Source of the DNA: Nonomuraea cypriaca
GTDB taxonomy: Bacteria > Actinomycetota > Actinomycetes > Streptosporangiales > Streptosporangiaceae
Direction: 5' to 3'
Assembly: GCF_015645445.1 (NCBI RefSeq)
Contig: NZ_JADOGI010000014.1
Location: 1 to 64,000, forward strand
DNA: 64,000 nt
Below the pieces are notes generated by a model. The model ran no database searches and had not been told where the DNA came from. It saw nothing but the letters and a program-made list of their open reading frames with translations. The first letter of the stretch is position 1. Every line of letters begins with the position of its first letter. The translations under genes and the position numbers were made by a program. Below, one piece after another: positions 25,155 to 33,665 of this stretch.

Positions 25155-25465
25155 TTCGACTGCAGCTATCTCCCATCTATGAGTCTTCCGGGTGTCCTCG
25201 AAGTAGTGCACGGTGTCGTAGCCCAGGCGCTTGAAGATCCGGTTCTGGACCGAGATCAGGTGCAGGGGTGTTGGCGCCATAGGGCTGGAGCTCGACGAAG
25301 TGAATCTGCACCGTCTGGGTGAGGAACGGCTCGTCGCCGGGACCAATCCGCCACCACCCCGCGACTTCGCGGAGTCGCCGGAGCGGGCGGCGTTGTCACC
25401 GGTGTCGACGACGATCGAGTCGTCGCGTACTCGTGGCGCCGCCAACCAGGAGGTTGAGTGAAGGT
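25155..25465 (-). pseudogene. deleted paralogue of the bicupin at 23523
   Basis: In one frame RVRDDSIVVDTGDNAARSGD matches RVRDDSVVVDDAKVGHSGD of bicupin 2. After a frameshift WWRIGPGDEPFLTQTVQIHF matches its next block. Then QNRIFKRLGYDTVHYFE matches its C-terminus. Most of both cupin barrels is missing, so this is an internal deletion plus a frameshift. It sits between two operators. Confidence 0.7.
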
Positions 25466-25477
25466 CCGGAAGGTAAT

Positions 25478-25498
25478 AAGGTATAAATGTTATACCTT
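25478..25498. promoter_or_regulatory. palindromic operator before FAD reductase copy 2
   Basis: A perfect 9-bp inverted repeat: AAGGTATAA, centre ATG, TTATACCTT. Another AAGGTAAT half-site lies just upstream. It ends 16 bases before the reductase start, so a bound regulator would block transcription or ribosome access. Confidence 0.6.
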
Positions 25499-25514
25499 TG
25501 AAGGAGGTGCGGCG

Positions 25515-26792
25515 GTGAACTCCAGCGACCCGGAACGCGTTGGCACGCTGATCGTGGGCGCCAGTCAGGCTGGGCTGCAGGTGGCGACGAGCCTTCGGGA
25601 GCTGGGCGCGACCGATCCGATCACGCTGATCGGCGGCGAGGCGCGCCCGCCCTACCAGCGGCCACCGCTGTCCAAGCGGTTCCTCCAAGGCGATCTCCCC
25701 GAGGACCGTCTCGCGCTGCGCGGCGAGGGCTTTTACGCGAGCAACGCGATCGAGCTGATCTGTGGGGAATGGGTCGAGACCATCCGTCTCACCGATCCCG
25801 TCACCGGCTCGGGTGAGGCGCTGACGCGCGGTGGCCGGCGGCTCGCCTTCACTGGGCTCGCCCTGACCGTCGGTGGCACCCCTCGGCGCATGCGCGTACC
25901 CGGTCACGGTCTGGCCGGCATCCACTACCTCCGAGACGTCGACGACGCGCTCGCGCTGCGCCACGACCTGGAGGCCGCCGAGCGCGTCGTGGTCGTCGGC
26001 GGCGGATTCGTCGGCCTCGAGGCCGCTGCCGCTGCGCGAGCCGCGGGCAAGGACGTCACCGTGGTGGAGGCCGCCGACCGGCTGATGGCGCGTGCGGTCG
26101 CGCCCGCCGTCTCCGGCTTCTATGCCGAAGCGCACCGGCGCCGTGGCACGGCGGTGCGCCTCGGCGCGACGGTGACCGCGTTCACCGGCGACGAGCACGT
26201 ACAGGGCGTGGAGGTGAGCGATGGCGCCACCCTTCCGGCGGACGTGGTGGTCGTGGGTATCGGCCTGGAGCCTCGCACCGAGCTCGCCGAGCAGCTGGGG
26301 CTGCGGGTGGACCGCGGCATCGTCGTCGACGCCGACGCGAGGACCAGCAACCCGGCGATCGTCGCCGCCGGCGACTGCACCGTTCTTCCCCATCCGCTGA
26401 CCCGGCAGGGCCAGGTGCGGATCGAGTCGGTGCAGAACGCCGTGTCGCAGGCGCAGGTCGCCGCAGCCTCGCTGCTCGGGCTCAGCAGAGAGACGCGTTC
26501 CGTGCCGTGGTTCTGGTCGGATCAGGCCGATCTGAAGCTGCAGATCGCCGGCCTGTCCGCGGGCTACGACTACTGCGTCGTGCGTGGCGATCCGGCGACC
26601 GAGCAGTTCTCGGTGTTCTACTACAAGACCGGCCGACTCATTGCGTCGGACTCCGTCAACGCGCCCCGTGACTACATGGTCGTGCGCAAGGTGCTCGGTG
26701 ATGGGGGCACGCTGCCACCCGACCGGGTCGGTGACGAGTTGGTCTCCCTCAAGGACCTGATGAGCCCCTCGACCTCGACCGCGGTCGCCTGA
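25515..26792 (+). CDS. FAD-dependent NAD(P)H:ferredoxin reductase, copy 2
   Basis: A 425-residue flavoprotein, paralogue of the reductase at 21609. It starts at GTG 25515 after AAGGAGGTG. TLIVGASQAGLQVATSLR is the FAD loop, PPYQRPPLSKRFLQGD the family motif, VVVVGGGFVGLEAAAAA the NAD(P)H loop and VAAGDCTVLPHPL the second FAD motif. The C-terminal domain is complete (FSVFYYKTGRLIASDSVN). With the ferredoxin at 36352 and the Rieske oxygenase at 34992 it would make a three-component ring-hydroxylating system. It is convergent with the class II aldolase gene. Confidence 0.9.
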   Translation: MNSSDPERVGTLIVGASQAGLQVATSLRELGATDPITLIGGEARPPYQRPPLSKRFLQGDLPEDRLALRGEGFYASNAIELICGEWVETIRLTDPVTGSGEALTRGGRRLAFTGLALTVGGTPRRMRVPGHGLAGIHYLRDVDDALALRHDLEAAERVVVVGGGFVGLEAAAAARAAGKDVTVVEAADRLMARAVAPAVSGFYAEAHRRRGTAVRLGATVTAFTGDEHVQGVEVSDGATLPADVVVVGIGLEPRTELAEQLGLRVDRGIVVDADARTSNPAIVAAGDCTVLPHPLTRQGQVRIESVQNAVSQAQVAAASLLGLSRETRSVPWFWSDQADLKLQIAGLSAGYDYCVVRGDPATEQFSVFYYKTGRLIASDSVNAPRDYMVVRKVLGDGGTLPPDRVGDELVSLKDLMSPSTSTAVA

Positions 26793-26803
26793 AGGCCCGC
26801 GCG

Positions 26804-27541
26804 TCAGCCGACGTCCGCGAGACCCTGCAGCTCCAGGAGCCCCACGTGGTGGCGCCACAGCAACTGTTCGTTGAACGCCGCACCGAGATCGGGCAGGTGC
26901 TCACGGTCCTGTTCGGTCACCGCGGACGGCGCGGCACCCAGCTGGGCCAGCTCGACGCTGATCCGCAGCAGCTCGTCGAGCGCGAGCAAATGGCTCAGCA
27001 CCTGTGGTACATCCTGGCCGACCGTTGCGACACCGTGGCCGCGGAGCAGAACGACAGCGGACCCGCCGAGGGCGCGGGCGAGCTCTCCGCCCGCGGCGGC
27101 GGTGCGGACCAGGCCGGCATGGGGGTAGACGGGCACGCCGCCGTCGGCCAGCCGGAACGCCGGGATGTCGTAGGCGCCGAAGATCGGGCGGATCGGCACC
27201 GCCGCGAGCCCGCCGAGAAGGGCCGAGCGGGGATGGGCGTGCAGCACGGAGGCGATGTCCGGGCGTGCGCGCAGGATCTCGGCGTGGATCGGATACTCGT
27301 TGGGCAGCCGGTAGCCGTCGCCGACGTCGCCCTCGTCGTCGAGGGAGACGAGCCGGACGTCGGACACGGTGGTGAAGAGCAGGCCGCGCTCCTGAGGGCC
27401 GCGGCAGCGGACCAGGACCCGGTCCGGGCCGACGCGCAGGCTGATGTGCCCGAGCAGCGGCGTGGTCAGCCCGGCCGCCGCCACGATGCGGCAGCCGAGG
27501 GCCACTGTCCTGCGCAGCTCGTCGAGTTCGTCGGCCATCAT
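26804..27541 (-). CDS. class II aldolase/adducin family protein
   Basis: A 245-residue zinc-type aldolase or decarboxylase of the fuculose-phosphate aldolase superfamily. NEYPIHAEIL (about 81-90) has the catalytic acidic region. HAHP (101-104) and LLRGHGVATVG supply the zinc histidines. Relatives include 5-oxovanillate/4-hydroxyphthalate-type decarboxylases as well as sugar aldolases. It overlaps the upstream decarboxylase-like gene by an ATGA and is the last gene of the operon 31373-26804. In this setting cleavage or decarboxylation of a hydroxy-acid intermediate is likely. Confidence 0.8.
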   Translation of the reverse strand: MMADELDELRRTVALGCRIVAAAGLTTPLLGHISLRVGPDRVLVRCRGPQERGLLFTTVSDVRLVSLDDEGDVGDGYRLPNEYPIHAEILRARPDIASVLHAHPRSALLGGLAAVPIRPIFGAYDIPAFRLADGGVPVYPHAGLVRTAAAGGELARALGGSAVVLLRGHGVATVGQDVPQVLSHLLALDELLRISVELAQLGAAPSAVTEQDREHLPDLGAAFNEQLLWRHHVGLLELQGLADVG

Positions 27542-28524
27542 ATGACGAACGCTTCCAGGCTCTCCGGGGCGAAGATCGCCTCCGGCTCGCGAAGCCGGCG
27601 GGACAGGCCCTGCTCATGGTGATAGCGCAGGAACGTAGCCAGCACGTGCTGGTTCGCCTGCACGCCGTACGACCAGTAGTCGGCGCCGAGCAGGTCACGG
27701 GCCTGCTCGATCTCCTGGATCAGCCACGGCGTCATGAAGCGCAGCGCGGAGGAATCGTAGATCCGTCCGTAGGCGTCGTCGCGCGCGGCCACGAAGGCCT
27801 TGTAGAGCGACTGCGCCACCCAGCGGTGCCGTTCGTAGACGTCGCGGCGGATGACGACGACGTGCATGATCGGGAAGATCCCCGTCGCGGCGAAGTAGGC
27901 ATGTTCCGCCCCGACGACGTCGGGGAAGAGCCGCTTGACACGAGGGTCCCGCCGCTGGAAGGGGCTCGGCACGCGAGGGGTGTAGAGCGCGTCGATCTCG
28001 CCGTTCGCGAGCATGTCGGCCAGGGTCCGACCGGGCGGTGCCGTCTCCATCCGGAACGGTGTCTCGACCCGGCCCTTCTCGATGCGTCCCGGCGACTCCT
28101 GGCCGCCGGAGACGTAGGTGACCGAGTCGAGGGGGACGCCGTGATGCTCGGCGAGGATGCCGCGGATCCACACCCCCGCGGTCAGCTGGAACTCTGGGTT
28201 GCCGACGCGCTTGCCGCACAGGTCGGATGGCTTGTCGATGCCGGCGTCGGCGTTGAGGTAGATGCCGCCGTGCCGGAACATCCGTGAGGTGAAGACGGGC
28301 AGCGCCACGAACGGCGGTGTCTCCGCGTCGAGGGTGGCGACGTACGTCGACAGCGACATCTCCGCCACGTCGAACTCGCGGTGCCGCAGCATCCGGAAGA
28401 AGGTCTCCTCGACCGGGAGCCGCAAGTAGGTCAGATCGATGCCGTCAGGGCGGATGCTGCCGTCCTCGAGGGCACGGGTGCGGTCGTAGTCGCCACAGGC
28501 GAGTGTCAGCGCCACGCGGCCCAT
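27538..28524 (-). CDS. 4,5-dihydroxyphthalate-decarboxylase-like protein (PBP2 fold), copy 1
   Basis: A 328-residue soluble protein of the Pht5-like family, whose members use the type-2 periplasmic-binding-protein fold but are usually cytoplasmic. No signal peptide: it begins [36 protein letters not shown] and GKRVGNPEFQLTAGVWIRG are family blocks. FPIMHVVVIRRDVY is near the hinge. Homologues decarboxylate 4,5-dihydroxyphthalate to protocatechuate, but many are uncharacterised. The gene is one base from the amidohydrolase stop and overlaps the aldolase. A second copy is at 31420 and a deleted one at 21195, so the protein is central to the pathway. Confidence 0.75.
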   Translation of the reverse strand: MGRVALTLACGDYDRTRALEDGSIRPDGIDLTYLRLPVEETFFRMLRHREFDVAEMSLSTYVATLDAETPPFVALPVFTSRMFRHGGIYLNADAGIDKPSDLCGKRVGNPEFQLTAGVWIRGILAEHHGVPLDSVTYVSGGQESPGRIEKGRVETPFRMETAPPGRTLADMLANGEIDALYTPRVPSPFQRRDPRVKRLFPDVVGAEHAYFAATGIFPIMHVVVIRRDVYERHRWVAQSLYKAFVAARDDAYGRIYDSSALRFMTPWLIQEIEQARDLLGADYWSYGVQANQHVLATFLRYHHEQGLSRRLREPEAIFAPESLEAFVI

Positions 28525-28525
28525 G

Positions 28526-29530
28526 TCAGGCTCCCGCCGCGACGCGCTCGAGCCGGGTCGCCAACCGCGGGTAGACCCGCCGCGCGTTCGCCTCGCAGAC
28601 GGCCGCCAGTTCGGCGGGGGACAGGCCCGCGGCCTCGACGTACCTCAGCGTGTCGTCCCACGCGATGCCGGTCTCGGGGTCCGCGCCGCGTACCGCGCCG
28701 AGCATCTCCGAGGCGAAGAGCACGTTCGCCACCGGTACGACGCGGGTCAGCAAGTCGATTCCGGCCTGGTGGTAGACCGCGGTGTCGAAGAAGATGTTGC
28801 CGAGCAGCTCGGCGGGATCCTGCCAGCCGTAGCGGATCGCCAGTCCCCGGTAGCGGCCCCAGTGGTAGGGGACCGCGCCTCCGCCGTGCGGGATGACGAA
28901 GCGCAGGCCGGGGAACCGCCGGAAGAGGTCGCTCTGCAGCAGCTGGACGAAGACATTCGTGTCGGCGTTGAGGTAGTGCGCGCCGAGGGTGTGGAAGTTC
29001 GGGTTGCACGCGGTCGAGACGTGCACCATGGCAGGGACGTCCAGCTCCTGCAGCACCTCGTAGACCGGGAACCACGACTCGTCGGTCAGCGGCAGCCCGG
29101 ACCAGGTGCCGGACGGGTCGGGGTTGAGGCTGCAGCCGACGAAGCCCAGCTCCCCGACCACACGGCGCAGCTCCGCGATCACGCCGTCGAGGTTGCCGTC
29201 GGGCGTCTGCGGCAGCTGCGCGACCGGGGCGAAGTGCTGGGGATAGAGCTCGGAGACCCGGTGGACCAGGTCGTTGGACGCGCGTGCCCAGGCATCGGCC
29301 ACCGCGGGGTCGGGAACGTGGTGCTCCATGCCGGAGGCCCTGGGAGACAACAGCATCACGTCCCCGCCGCGCTCACCCAAAATGCGCACCTGGTTGCCCT
29401 CGACGCTCTCCCGCAGCCGGTCGTCGGAGATCGGGGCCGGTACGGCGTCGCCGCCGGCGAGCTGGGCGTTGCGGAAGGCCTGGAGCGCGGGCGGCGCGGT
29501 GGTGTAGTGGCCGTGGACGTCGATGATCAC
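28526..29530 (-). CDS. amidohydrolase-2 family enzyme, LigJ/ACMSD-like
   Basis: A 334-residue metal-dependent enzyme. [13 protein letters not shown] gives the HxH metal motif at residues 6 and 8. [13 protein letters not shown] and [14 protein letters not shown] hold further ligands, and the terminal ANARRVYP is a family signature. Close relatives are 4-oxalomesaconate hydratase (LigJ) of the protocatechuate 4,5-cleavage path and aromatic decarboxylases of the ACMSD group. The GTG start overlaps the stop of the RraA-like gene (GTGA). An RraA/LigK-like aldolase next door fits a hydratase-aldolase pair, but the decarboxylase alternative is open. Confidence 0.8.
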   Translation of the reverse strand: MIIDVHGHYTTAPPALQAFRNAQLAGGDAVPAPISDDRLRESVEGNQVRILGERGGDVMLLSPRASGMEHHVPDPAVADAWARASNDLVHRVSELYPQHFAPVAQLPQTPDGNLDGVIAELRRVVGELGFVGCSLNPDPSGTWSGLPLTDESWFPVYEVLQELDVPAMVHVSTACNPNFHTLGAHYLNADTNVFVQLLQSDLFRRFPGLRFVIPHGGGAVPYHWGRYRGLAIRYGWQDPAELLGNIFFDTAVYHQAGIDLLTRVVPVANVLFASEMLGAVRGADPETGIAWDDTLRYVEAAGLSPAELAAVCEANARRVYPRLATRLERVAAGA

Positions 29531-30231
29531 GCTTGCTCCCTGCGGTAGGTCTCGTAGCCGACGTAGCGCAGCCCCTTGTGCTCGAGCCGCTCGCGCATAG
29601 CGTTCACGTCCAGCCCGAGCTCGCCGGCGGCGTACCGCCGGCGCGAGCGCGCCTCCTTCTCCTCGCGCGCCTTCGAGGCCGCGAGCACGGTCGCCGCCTC
29701 GGTCCGGCGGACGACCACCACGCCGTCATCGTCGGCGACGATCACGTCACCGGGCTCGACCAGCCGCCCGGCGCAGACGACCGGCACGTTGACCGCGCCG
29801 AGGGTCTCCTTGACGGTGCCCTCGGCCGAGACGCACTTCGACCAGGCAGGGAAGCCTATCGCCTCGAGCTCGGCGACGTCGCGCACGCCGGCGTCGATCA
29901 CCAGGCCCCGCACCTCGCGGGCCTTGAGCGAGATCGCGATCAGTTCGCCGAAGTAGCCGGCATCCGACGGCGAGGTCGGGGCCACCACGAGGATATCGCC
30001 GGGCCGGCACTGCTCGACGGCGACGTGGATCATCCAGTTGTCGCAGGGCGGCACGCTGACCGTGACCGCCGTGCCGGAGATGCGGGTGCCGCGGTAGACC
30101 GGGGAGATGGAGGACGCCAGCAGCCCGGTGCGGCCCTGCGCCTCATGGACCGTGGCGACGCCGTACTCGCCGAGGCCGTCGCGCAGGTCGGCCGGCGTGC
30201 GCGGCGGATCGGTGACGACGATGCCGTTCAA
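29527..30231 (-). CDS. RraA-like / 4-carboxy-4-hydroxy-2-oxoadipate aldolase-like protein
   Basis: A 234-residue member of the RraA/LigK fold family. [21 protein letters not shown] and [16 protein letters not shown] are the blocks where the aldolases bind Mg2+ and pyruvate enolate (D-x20-R-D pattern). [13 protein letters not shown] is the terminal signature. Such enzymes split 4-carboxy-4-hydroxy-2-oxoadipate to pyruvate and oxaloacetate. The start is taken as TTG 30231, whose bases overlap the stop of the dehydrogenase gene; no better codon is near. Together with the LigJ-like neighbour it suggests the end of a meta-cleavage route. Confidence 0.8.
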   Translation of the reverse strand: MNGIVVTDPPRTPADLRDGLGEYGVATVHEAQGRTGLLASSISPVYRGTRISGTAVTVSVPPCDNWMIHVAVEQCRPGDILVVAPTSPSDAGYFGELIAISLKAREVRGLVIDAGVRDVAELEAIGFPAWSKCVSAEGTVKETLGAVNVPVVCAGRLVEPGDVIVADDDGVVVVRRTEAATVLAASKAREEKEARSRRRYAAGELGLDVNAMRERLEHKGLRYVGYETYRREQA

Positions 30232-31373
30232 CGCGTCACCGCCCCGCCGGCCTGGCCGATCAGCTCGGGCATGAGTGAGATGTGGATCGCGTCCTGCTCG
30301 GTCTCTCCGGCCAGCACGCGGATGGCGTGGTCGACCTGGTCGATGCCGTAGCGGTGGGTGGCCAGCTTCTCCAGCGGGAAGCGGCGGGAGGCGAGCTGGT
30401 CGAGGGCGAGCTCGCATGCCTTGAACGAGTGACCGCGAGCGCTCTTGATGGTGATCGCCTTCTCGGTCAGCTTCTTGACCGGGAAGGCGGGGAAGGCGGC
30501 CAGCTCGCCCTGGATGAGGAGCGTGCCCTCCCGCCGTACCAGCGCGTCGATCCCGAGCAGCATGGGTCCGGTCCCGGCGCGCGAGGTGCAGTCGAGCACG
30601 AAGTCGACCCCACGGCCGCCGGTGAGGTCCATGACCTTCTCCAGCGGGTCCTGCTGCAGGATGTCGATGACGTCGTCGGCGCCGAGCTCGCGGGCCAGGT
30701 CGAGCCGCGTCTTGTCACGGGTGGTGCCGCTGACGATGATCCGCGAGGCGCCGGCCTGCTTGCAGGCCACCACCTGGGAGAGGCCCTGCTGGCCCGGGCC
30801 CTGGATCAGCACGGTGTCGCTGTAGCCCACTCCGGCCGCCCGCAGCGCCCACTCGATCCCGTTCGACAGCGGAGTGACGAGACCGGCGAGCTCGGCGGTG
30901 ACGGTTTCGGGCACACGGTGGAGCACGGCGTTCCAGGGCAGGTACATGTACTCACCGAAACCGCCCCACAGGCTGCCCGGGTTCTCCGCCGAGGTGTAGC
31001 CGTAGCGGCGCGCGTCGGGGTTGGTGCGCCAGTCGGTGGCCTCGCAGTGGCGGTATTCGCCGATGCGACACCACTCGCAGGTGAAGCAGCCGACATAGTG
31101 CTCGACGAAGACCCGGTCGCCCTCGCCCAGGCCGTGTCGCTCCTTGAACCGGGCGCCGGCCTGGGCGATCACGCCGACGTTCTCGTGGCCCATGATCACC
31201 CGGCCGTGGATCATGCTCGGCGGGCTGGCGTACATCTTCACGTCGGTGCCGCAGATGCCTGCGACCTCCACCTGCAACAGGGCCGAATCCTCGTCGATCG
31301 CCGGGAGAGGGAACTCCTGCATCTCGGTCGTGCCGGGCGCGACGCGCACCGCCGCGCGCACCGTGTCGCTCAT
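30228..31373 (-). CDS. zinc-dependent medium-chain alcohol dehydrogenase
   Basis: A 381-residue NAD(P)-dependent dehydrogenase. ICGTDVKMY and MGHENVGVI carry catalytic zinc ligands. [21 protein letters not shown] holds the four-Cys structural zinc site. [14 protein letters not shown] is the nucleotide loop, in which the usual GxGxxG reads GPGQQG. AAAGGAGAGAT lies before the ATG at 31373. It is the first gene of a five-gene operon with RraA-like, amidohydrolase, decarboxylase-like and aldolase genes, tightly overlapped. It may oxidise a cis-diol or hydroxymethyl intermediate. The divergent promoter region with operators is just upstream. Confidence 0.85.
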   Translation of the reverse strand: MSDTVRAAVRVAPGTTEMQEFPLPAIDEDSALLQVEVAGICGTDVKMYASPPSMIHGRVIMGHENVGVIAQAGARFKERHGLGEGDRVFVEHYVGCFTCEWCRIGEYRHCEATDWRTNPDARRYGYTSAENPGSLWGGFGEYMYLPWNAVLHRVPETVTAELAGLVTPLSNGIEWALRAAGVGYSDTVLIQGPGQQGLSQVVACKQAGASRIIVSGTTRDKTRLDLARELGADDVIDILQQDPLEKVMDLTGGRGVDFVLDCTSRAGTGPMLLGIDALVRREGTLLIQGELAAFPAFPVKKLTEKAITIKSARGHSFKACELALDQLASRRFPLEKLATHRYGIDQVDHAIRVLAGETEQDAIHISLMPELIGQAGGAVTR

Positions 31374-31390
31374 ATCTCTCCTTTTGGCAA

Positions 31391-31413
31391 AATGGTAATG
31401 CCATTAGTACCAT
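31391..31413. promoter_or_regulatory. candidate GntR operator in the divergent promoter
   Basis: ATGGTA at 31392 and TACCAT at 31408 form a spaced inverted repeat. AATGGTAATGCCATT inside it is itself near-palindromic. It lies 18 bases from the dehydrogenase start and 6 from the opposite gene's GTG, so one site could control both directions. Confidence 0.5.
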
Positions 31414-31419
31414 AGACCA

Positions 31420-32352
31420 GTGCGCTACGTAACTCTCACCCGAGCCCAAGGCAACAACCGAGCCGTCATCGACGGGAGCGTCGTCCCCCAGGGCTTCCCG
31501 CTCGAGTTCGCCCAGGAGGCGGCCCTCGTCCAGGGCTTCCGCAAGATGGTCCGCAACCTGGCGTACGACGTCAGCGAGATGGCGCTGACGACCTACCTGT
31601 GCGCCCGCGAGCACGGCGTCCGCTTCAGCGCGCTGCCGGTCTTCCTGGTCCGCGGCTTCCACCACGGCGCGATCCTGGTGCGCCGCGACGGCACGATCAC
31701 CGGCGCCAAGCAGTTGGCCGGCCGCCGGGTCGGCGTCAACCGCGGCTACACGGTCACCACGGGCGTCTGGGGTCGGGCGATCTTGGGCACCGAGGGCGGG
31801 CTCGACCTCGACTCGGTCACGTGGGTGCGCTCCGGTGACGAACACGTCGCCGACTACCGCCAGCCCGCGAACGTCGTCTCGGCCCCCTCGGGCCGCACCC
31901 TGATCGACCTGCTGAAGGCGGGTGAGCTGGACGCGGTGATCGGCGTCGACACGGACGACCCGGACGTCACGCCGCTCATCGCCAACCCCGGGAAGGCCGG
32001 CTTCGCCGCCCTGCGCGAGCGCGGCCTCTACCCGATCAACCATCTCGTCGTCGTCAAGGACGACGTCCTGGCCGCCGAGCCCGGGATCGCCGCCGCCGTC
32101 TTCGAGGCCTTCGCCGAGTCCAAGCGACGCTACGTCGAGCGGCTCCGCTCCGGGACGGTGGAGAACGCCAGCGACCGGATGTACGCCCGCGTGCTGGCCG
32201 AGACCGGCGCGGACCCGTTGCCGTACGGGCTCGAGCCCAACCGGGCCGTCCTGGAGGAGCTCATGGGCCACGCCGTGCGGCAGCACATCCTCGCCGCGCC
32301 GGTCCGGCTCGAAGACCTCTTCGCACCCTCGACCCTCGACCTGGCGGGCTGA
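31420..32352 (+). CDS. 4,5-dihydroxyphthalate-decarboxylase-like protein (PBP2 fold), copy 2
   Basis: A 310-residue soluble protein related to 27538. MRYVTLTRAQGNNRAVIDGS opens it without a signal peptide. FRKMVRNLAYDVSEMALTTY, LPVFLVRGFHHGAIL, GRRVGVNRGYTVTTGVWGR and YPINHLVVVKDD are family blocks. It starts at GTG 31420 with no ribosome site; the promoter or operator region ends a few bases before, so the mRNA may be leaderless. The RpiB-like gene follows after three bases. Two divergent decarboxylase-like copies may act on different intermediates, or one may be a ligand-binding partner. Confidence 0.75.
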   Translation: MRYVTLTRAQGNNRAVIDGSVVPQGFPLEFAQEAALVQGFRKMVRNLAYDVSEMALTTYLCAREHGVRFSALPVFLVRGFHHGAILVRRDGTITGAKQLAGRRVGVNRGYTVTTGVWGRAILGTEGGLDLDSVTWVRSGDEHVADYRQPANVVSAPSGRTLIDLLKAGELDAVIGVDTDDPDVTPLIANPGKAGFAALRERGLYPINHLVVVKDDVLAAEPGIAAAVFEAFAESKRRYVERLRSGTVENASDRMYARVLAETGADPLPYGLEPNRAVLEELMGHAVRQHILAAPVRLEDLFAPSTLDLAG

Positions 32353-32355
32353 GAC

Positions 32356-32799
32356 ATGCGAGTCGCGATCGCGGCTGACCACAACGGCGTCCTGCTCAAG
32401 AGCCGACTGGCCGACTGGCTCATGGCGCGCGGCCACCTGGTCGACGACCTCGGTGCCTACACGACCGACATCGTCGACTATCCGCCACTGTGCGCCGAGG
32501 TCGGGCGGCGGGTGGCCACGGGGCACGACGACCTCGGCATCGTCATCGGCGGAAGCGGCCAGGGCGAGGTGATCGCCTGCAACAAGATGCGCGGCGTGCG
32601 CGCCGGTCTGGCCTACAGCCGCTTCGCGGTCGAGATCTCCCGTGGCAACAACGATGCCAACGTGATGGTGCTCGGCACCAAGGTCCTCGGCGACGACGAA
32701 GCCGAGGAACTGCTCGCGCTGTGGCTCGGCACGCCCTTCAAGGGCGGTGTGCACGCGGCCCGCGTGGCGCAGATCAGCGCACTCGAACAGCAGGCCTGA
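32356..32799 (+). CDS. RpiB/LacA/LacB family isomerase
   Basis: A 147-residue enzyme of the ribose-5-phosphate isomerase B family. MRVAIAADHNGVLLK has the N-terminal Asp/His motif. GIVIGGSGQGEVIACNKMRGVRAG has Ser where many RpiB proteins carry the catalytic Cys. SRGNNDANVMVLG is the substrate loop. Family members isomerise pentose or hexose phosphates. An aldose-ketose type isomerisation of a pathway hydroxy-keto acid is a possible recruited role. It is read with the decarboxylase-like gene upstream and converges on the alpha/beta hydrolase. A Cys-to-Ser change at the catalytic position would argue against normal RpiB chemistry. Confidence 0.8.
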   Translation: MRVAIAADHNGVLLKSRLADWLMARGHLVDDLGAYTTDIVDYPPLCAEVGRRVATGHDDLGIVIGGSGQGEVIACNKMRGVRAGLAYSRFAVEISRGNNDANVMVLGTKVLGDDEAEELLALWLGTPFKGGVHAARVAQISALEQQA

Positions 32800-32802
32800 T
32801 CA

Positions 32803-33657
32803 TCATCTGTCGTGGGACCGGAGGAACTCCAGGATGCGGGCCGGTGCCGTCTCCGCCGTCTGCTCGATCACCGGGACGTCCCAGTACTCGTGGACGGGCA
32901 GGCACTCCTCCAGGTAGCGCGCGGCCGAGGGCGCGTGCGAGGCGTCCTGGCCGGGCACGATCAGCGCCGGCACGTCGAGCGCCATCAGCTCCTCCGGCTC
33001 CACACCCGGGACGGTGTCGCGGTCGAATAGCCCGCGCACACTGCCCGTCACGATCAGGTCGTAGCGGGCCTGGTCAAGGGCGGCGTAGGCTGCGGCGAAC
33101 ACCTCGTCGGTGCGCAGCGGAGCCGCCCACGGACCGACGCGCGGGTCCTTGCTGAAGCCGGCCGTCGTGGCGCGGGCCAGCTCGACGACCGCGCCCAGCC
33201 CCTGCTCGGCGACGAACGCGAGGTGCCGCACGAAGCGGCGGTGCTGGGCCATCCGGTAGCGGGGCCCGCCGGCGGGGGAGAAGAGCACCATGCCGCGGAC
33301 CCGGTCCGGGGCCTCGACGGCGAGCGCGGCAGCCGTCGAGCAGCCCACGCAGCCCCCCATCGTGTGGGCGGAGTCGATGCCGAGGTGGTCGAGCAGCCCG
33401 AGAGCCTGGCCGACGTACTTCTTCCAGGTGAGCCGCTCGACCTTGCCGCCCGACTGGGCGGCCTCCCGCCGGTCGAAGACCACGCAGGTGTAGTGCGGCG
33501 CGAACGCGTCGACGAAGCCCAGGTCCCGGTAGCGGCTGAAGCTGGTCCAGTTCTCCAGGCCGGAGTCGAAGCCGCCCGGGCTGAACATCAACAGCGCCGG
33601 ACCCTCGCCCACTGTCTCGTAGCGGGTGCGGATGCCGTCGAGGTCGACGAAGGGCAT
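32803..33657 (-). CDS. alpha/beta hydrolase with Cys at the nucleophile elbow
   Basis: A 284-residue alpha/beta-hydrolase-fold protein. The nucleophile elbow reads MGGCVGCS, so the G-x-Nuc-x-G position is Cys103 instead of Ser, as in dienelactone hydrolase. GQDASHAP holds the probable acid Asp. No GHxx motif is clear near the C-terminus; the tail is CLPVHEYWDVPVIEQT. This could be a hydrolase for an activated lactone or C-C bond, or a non-hydrolytic member. It starts at 33657, nine bases after the PanB-like gene, as the last gene of the operon 36275-32803. Confidence 0.75.
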   Translation of the reverse strand: MPFVDLDGIRTRYETVGEGPALLMFSPGGFDSGLENWTSFSRYRDLGFVDAFAPHYTCVVFDRREAAQSGGKVERLTWKKYVGQALGLLDHLGIDSAHTMGGCVGCSTAAALAVEAPDRVRGMVLFSPAGGPRYRMAQHRRFVRHLAFVAEQGLGAVVELARATTAGFSKDPRVGPWAAPLRTDEVFAAAYAALDQARYDLIVTGSVRGLFDRDTVPGVEPEELMALDVPALIVPGQDASHAPSAARYLEECLPVHEYWDVPVIEQTAETAPARILEFLRSHDR

Positions 33658-33665
33658 GGAGGCTC

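Noticed and set aside
25125-26858. A 577-codon minus-strand frame over FAD reductase copy 2
   Set aside because: Most of it is antisense of the reductase. Only its last part, at 25155-25465, is meaningful, as a bicupin relic.
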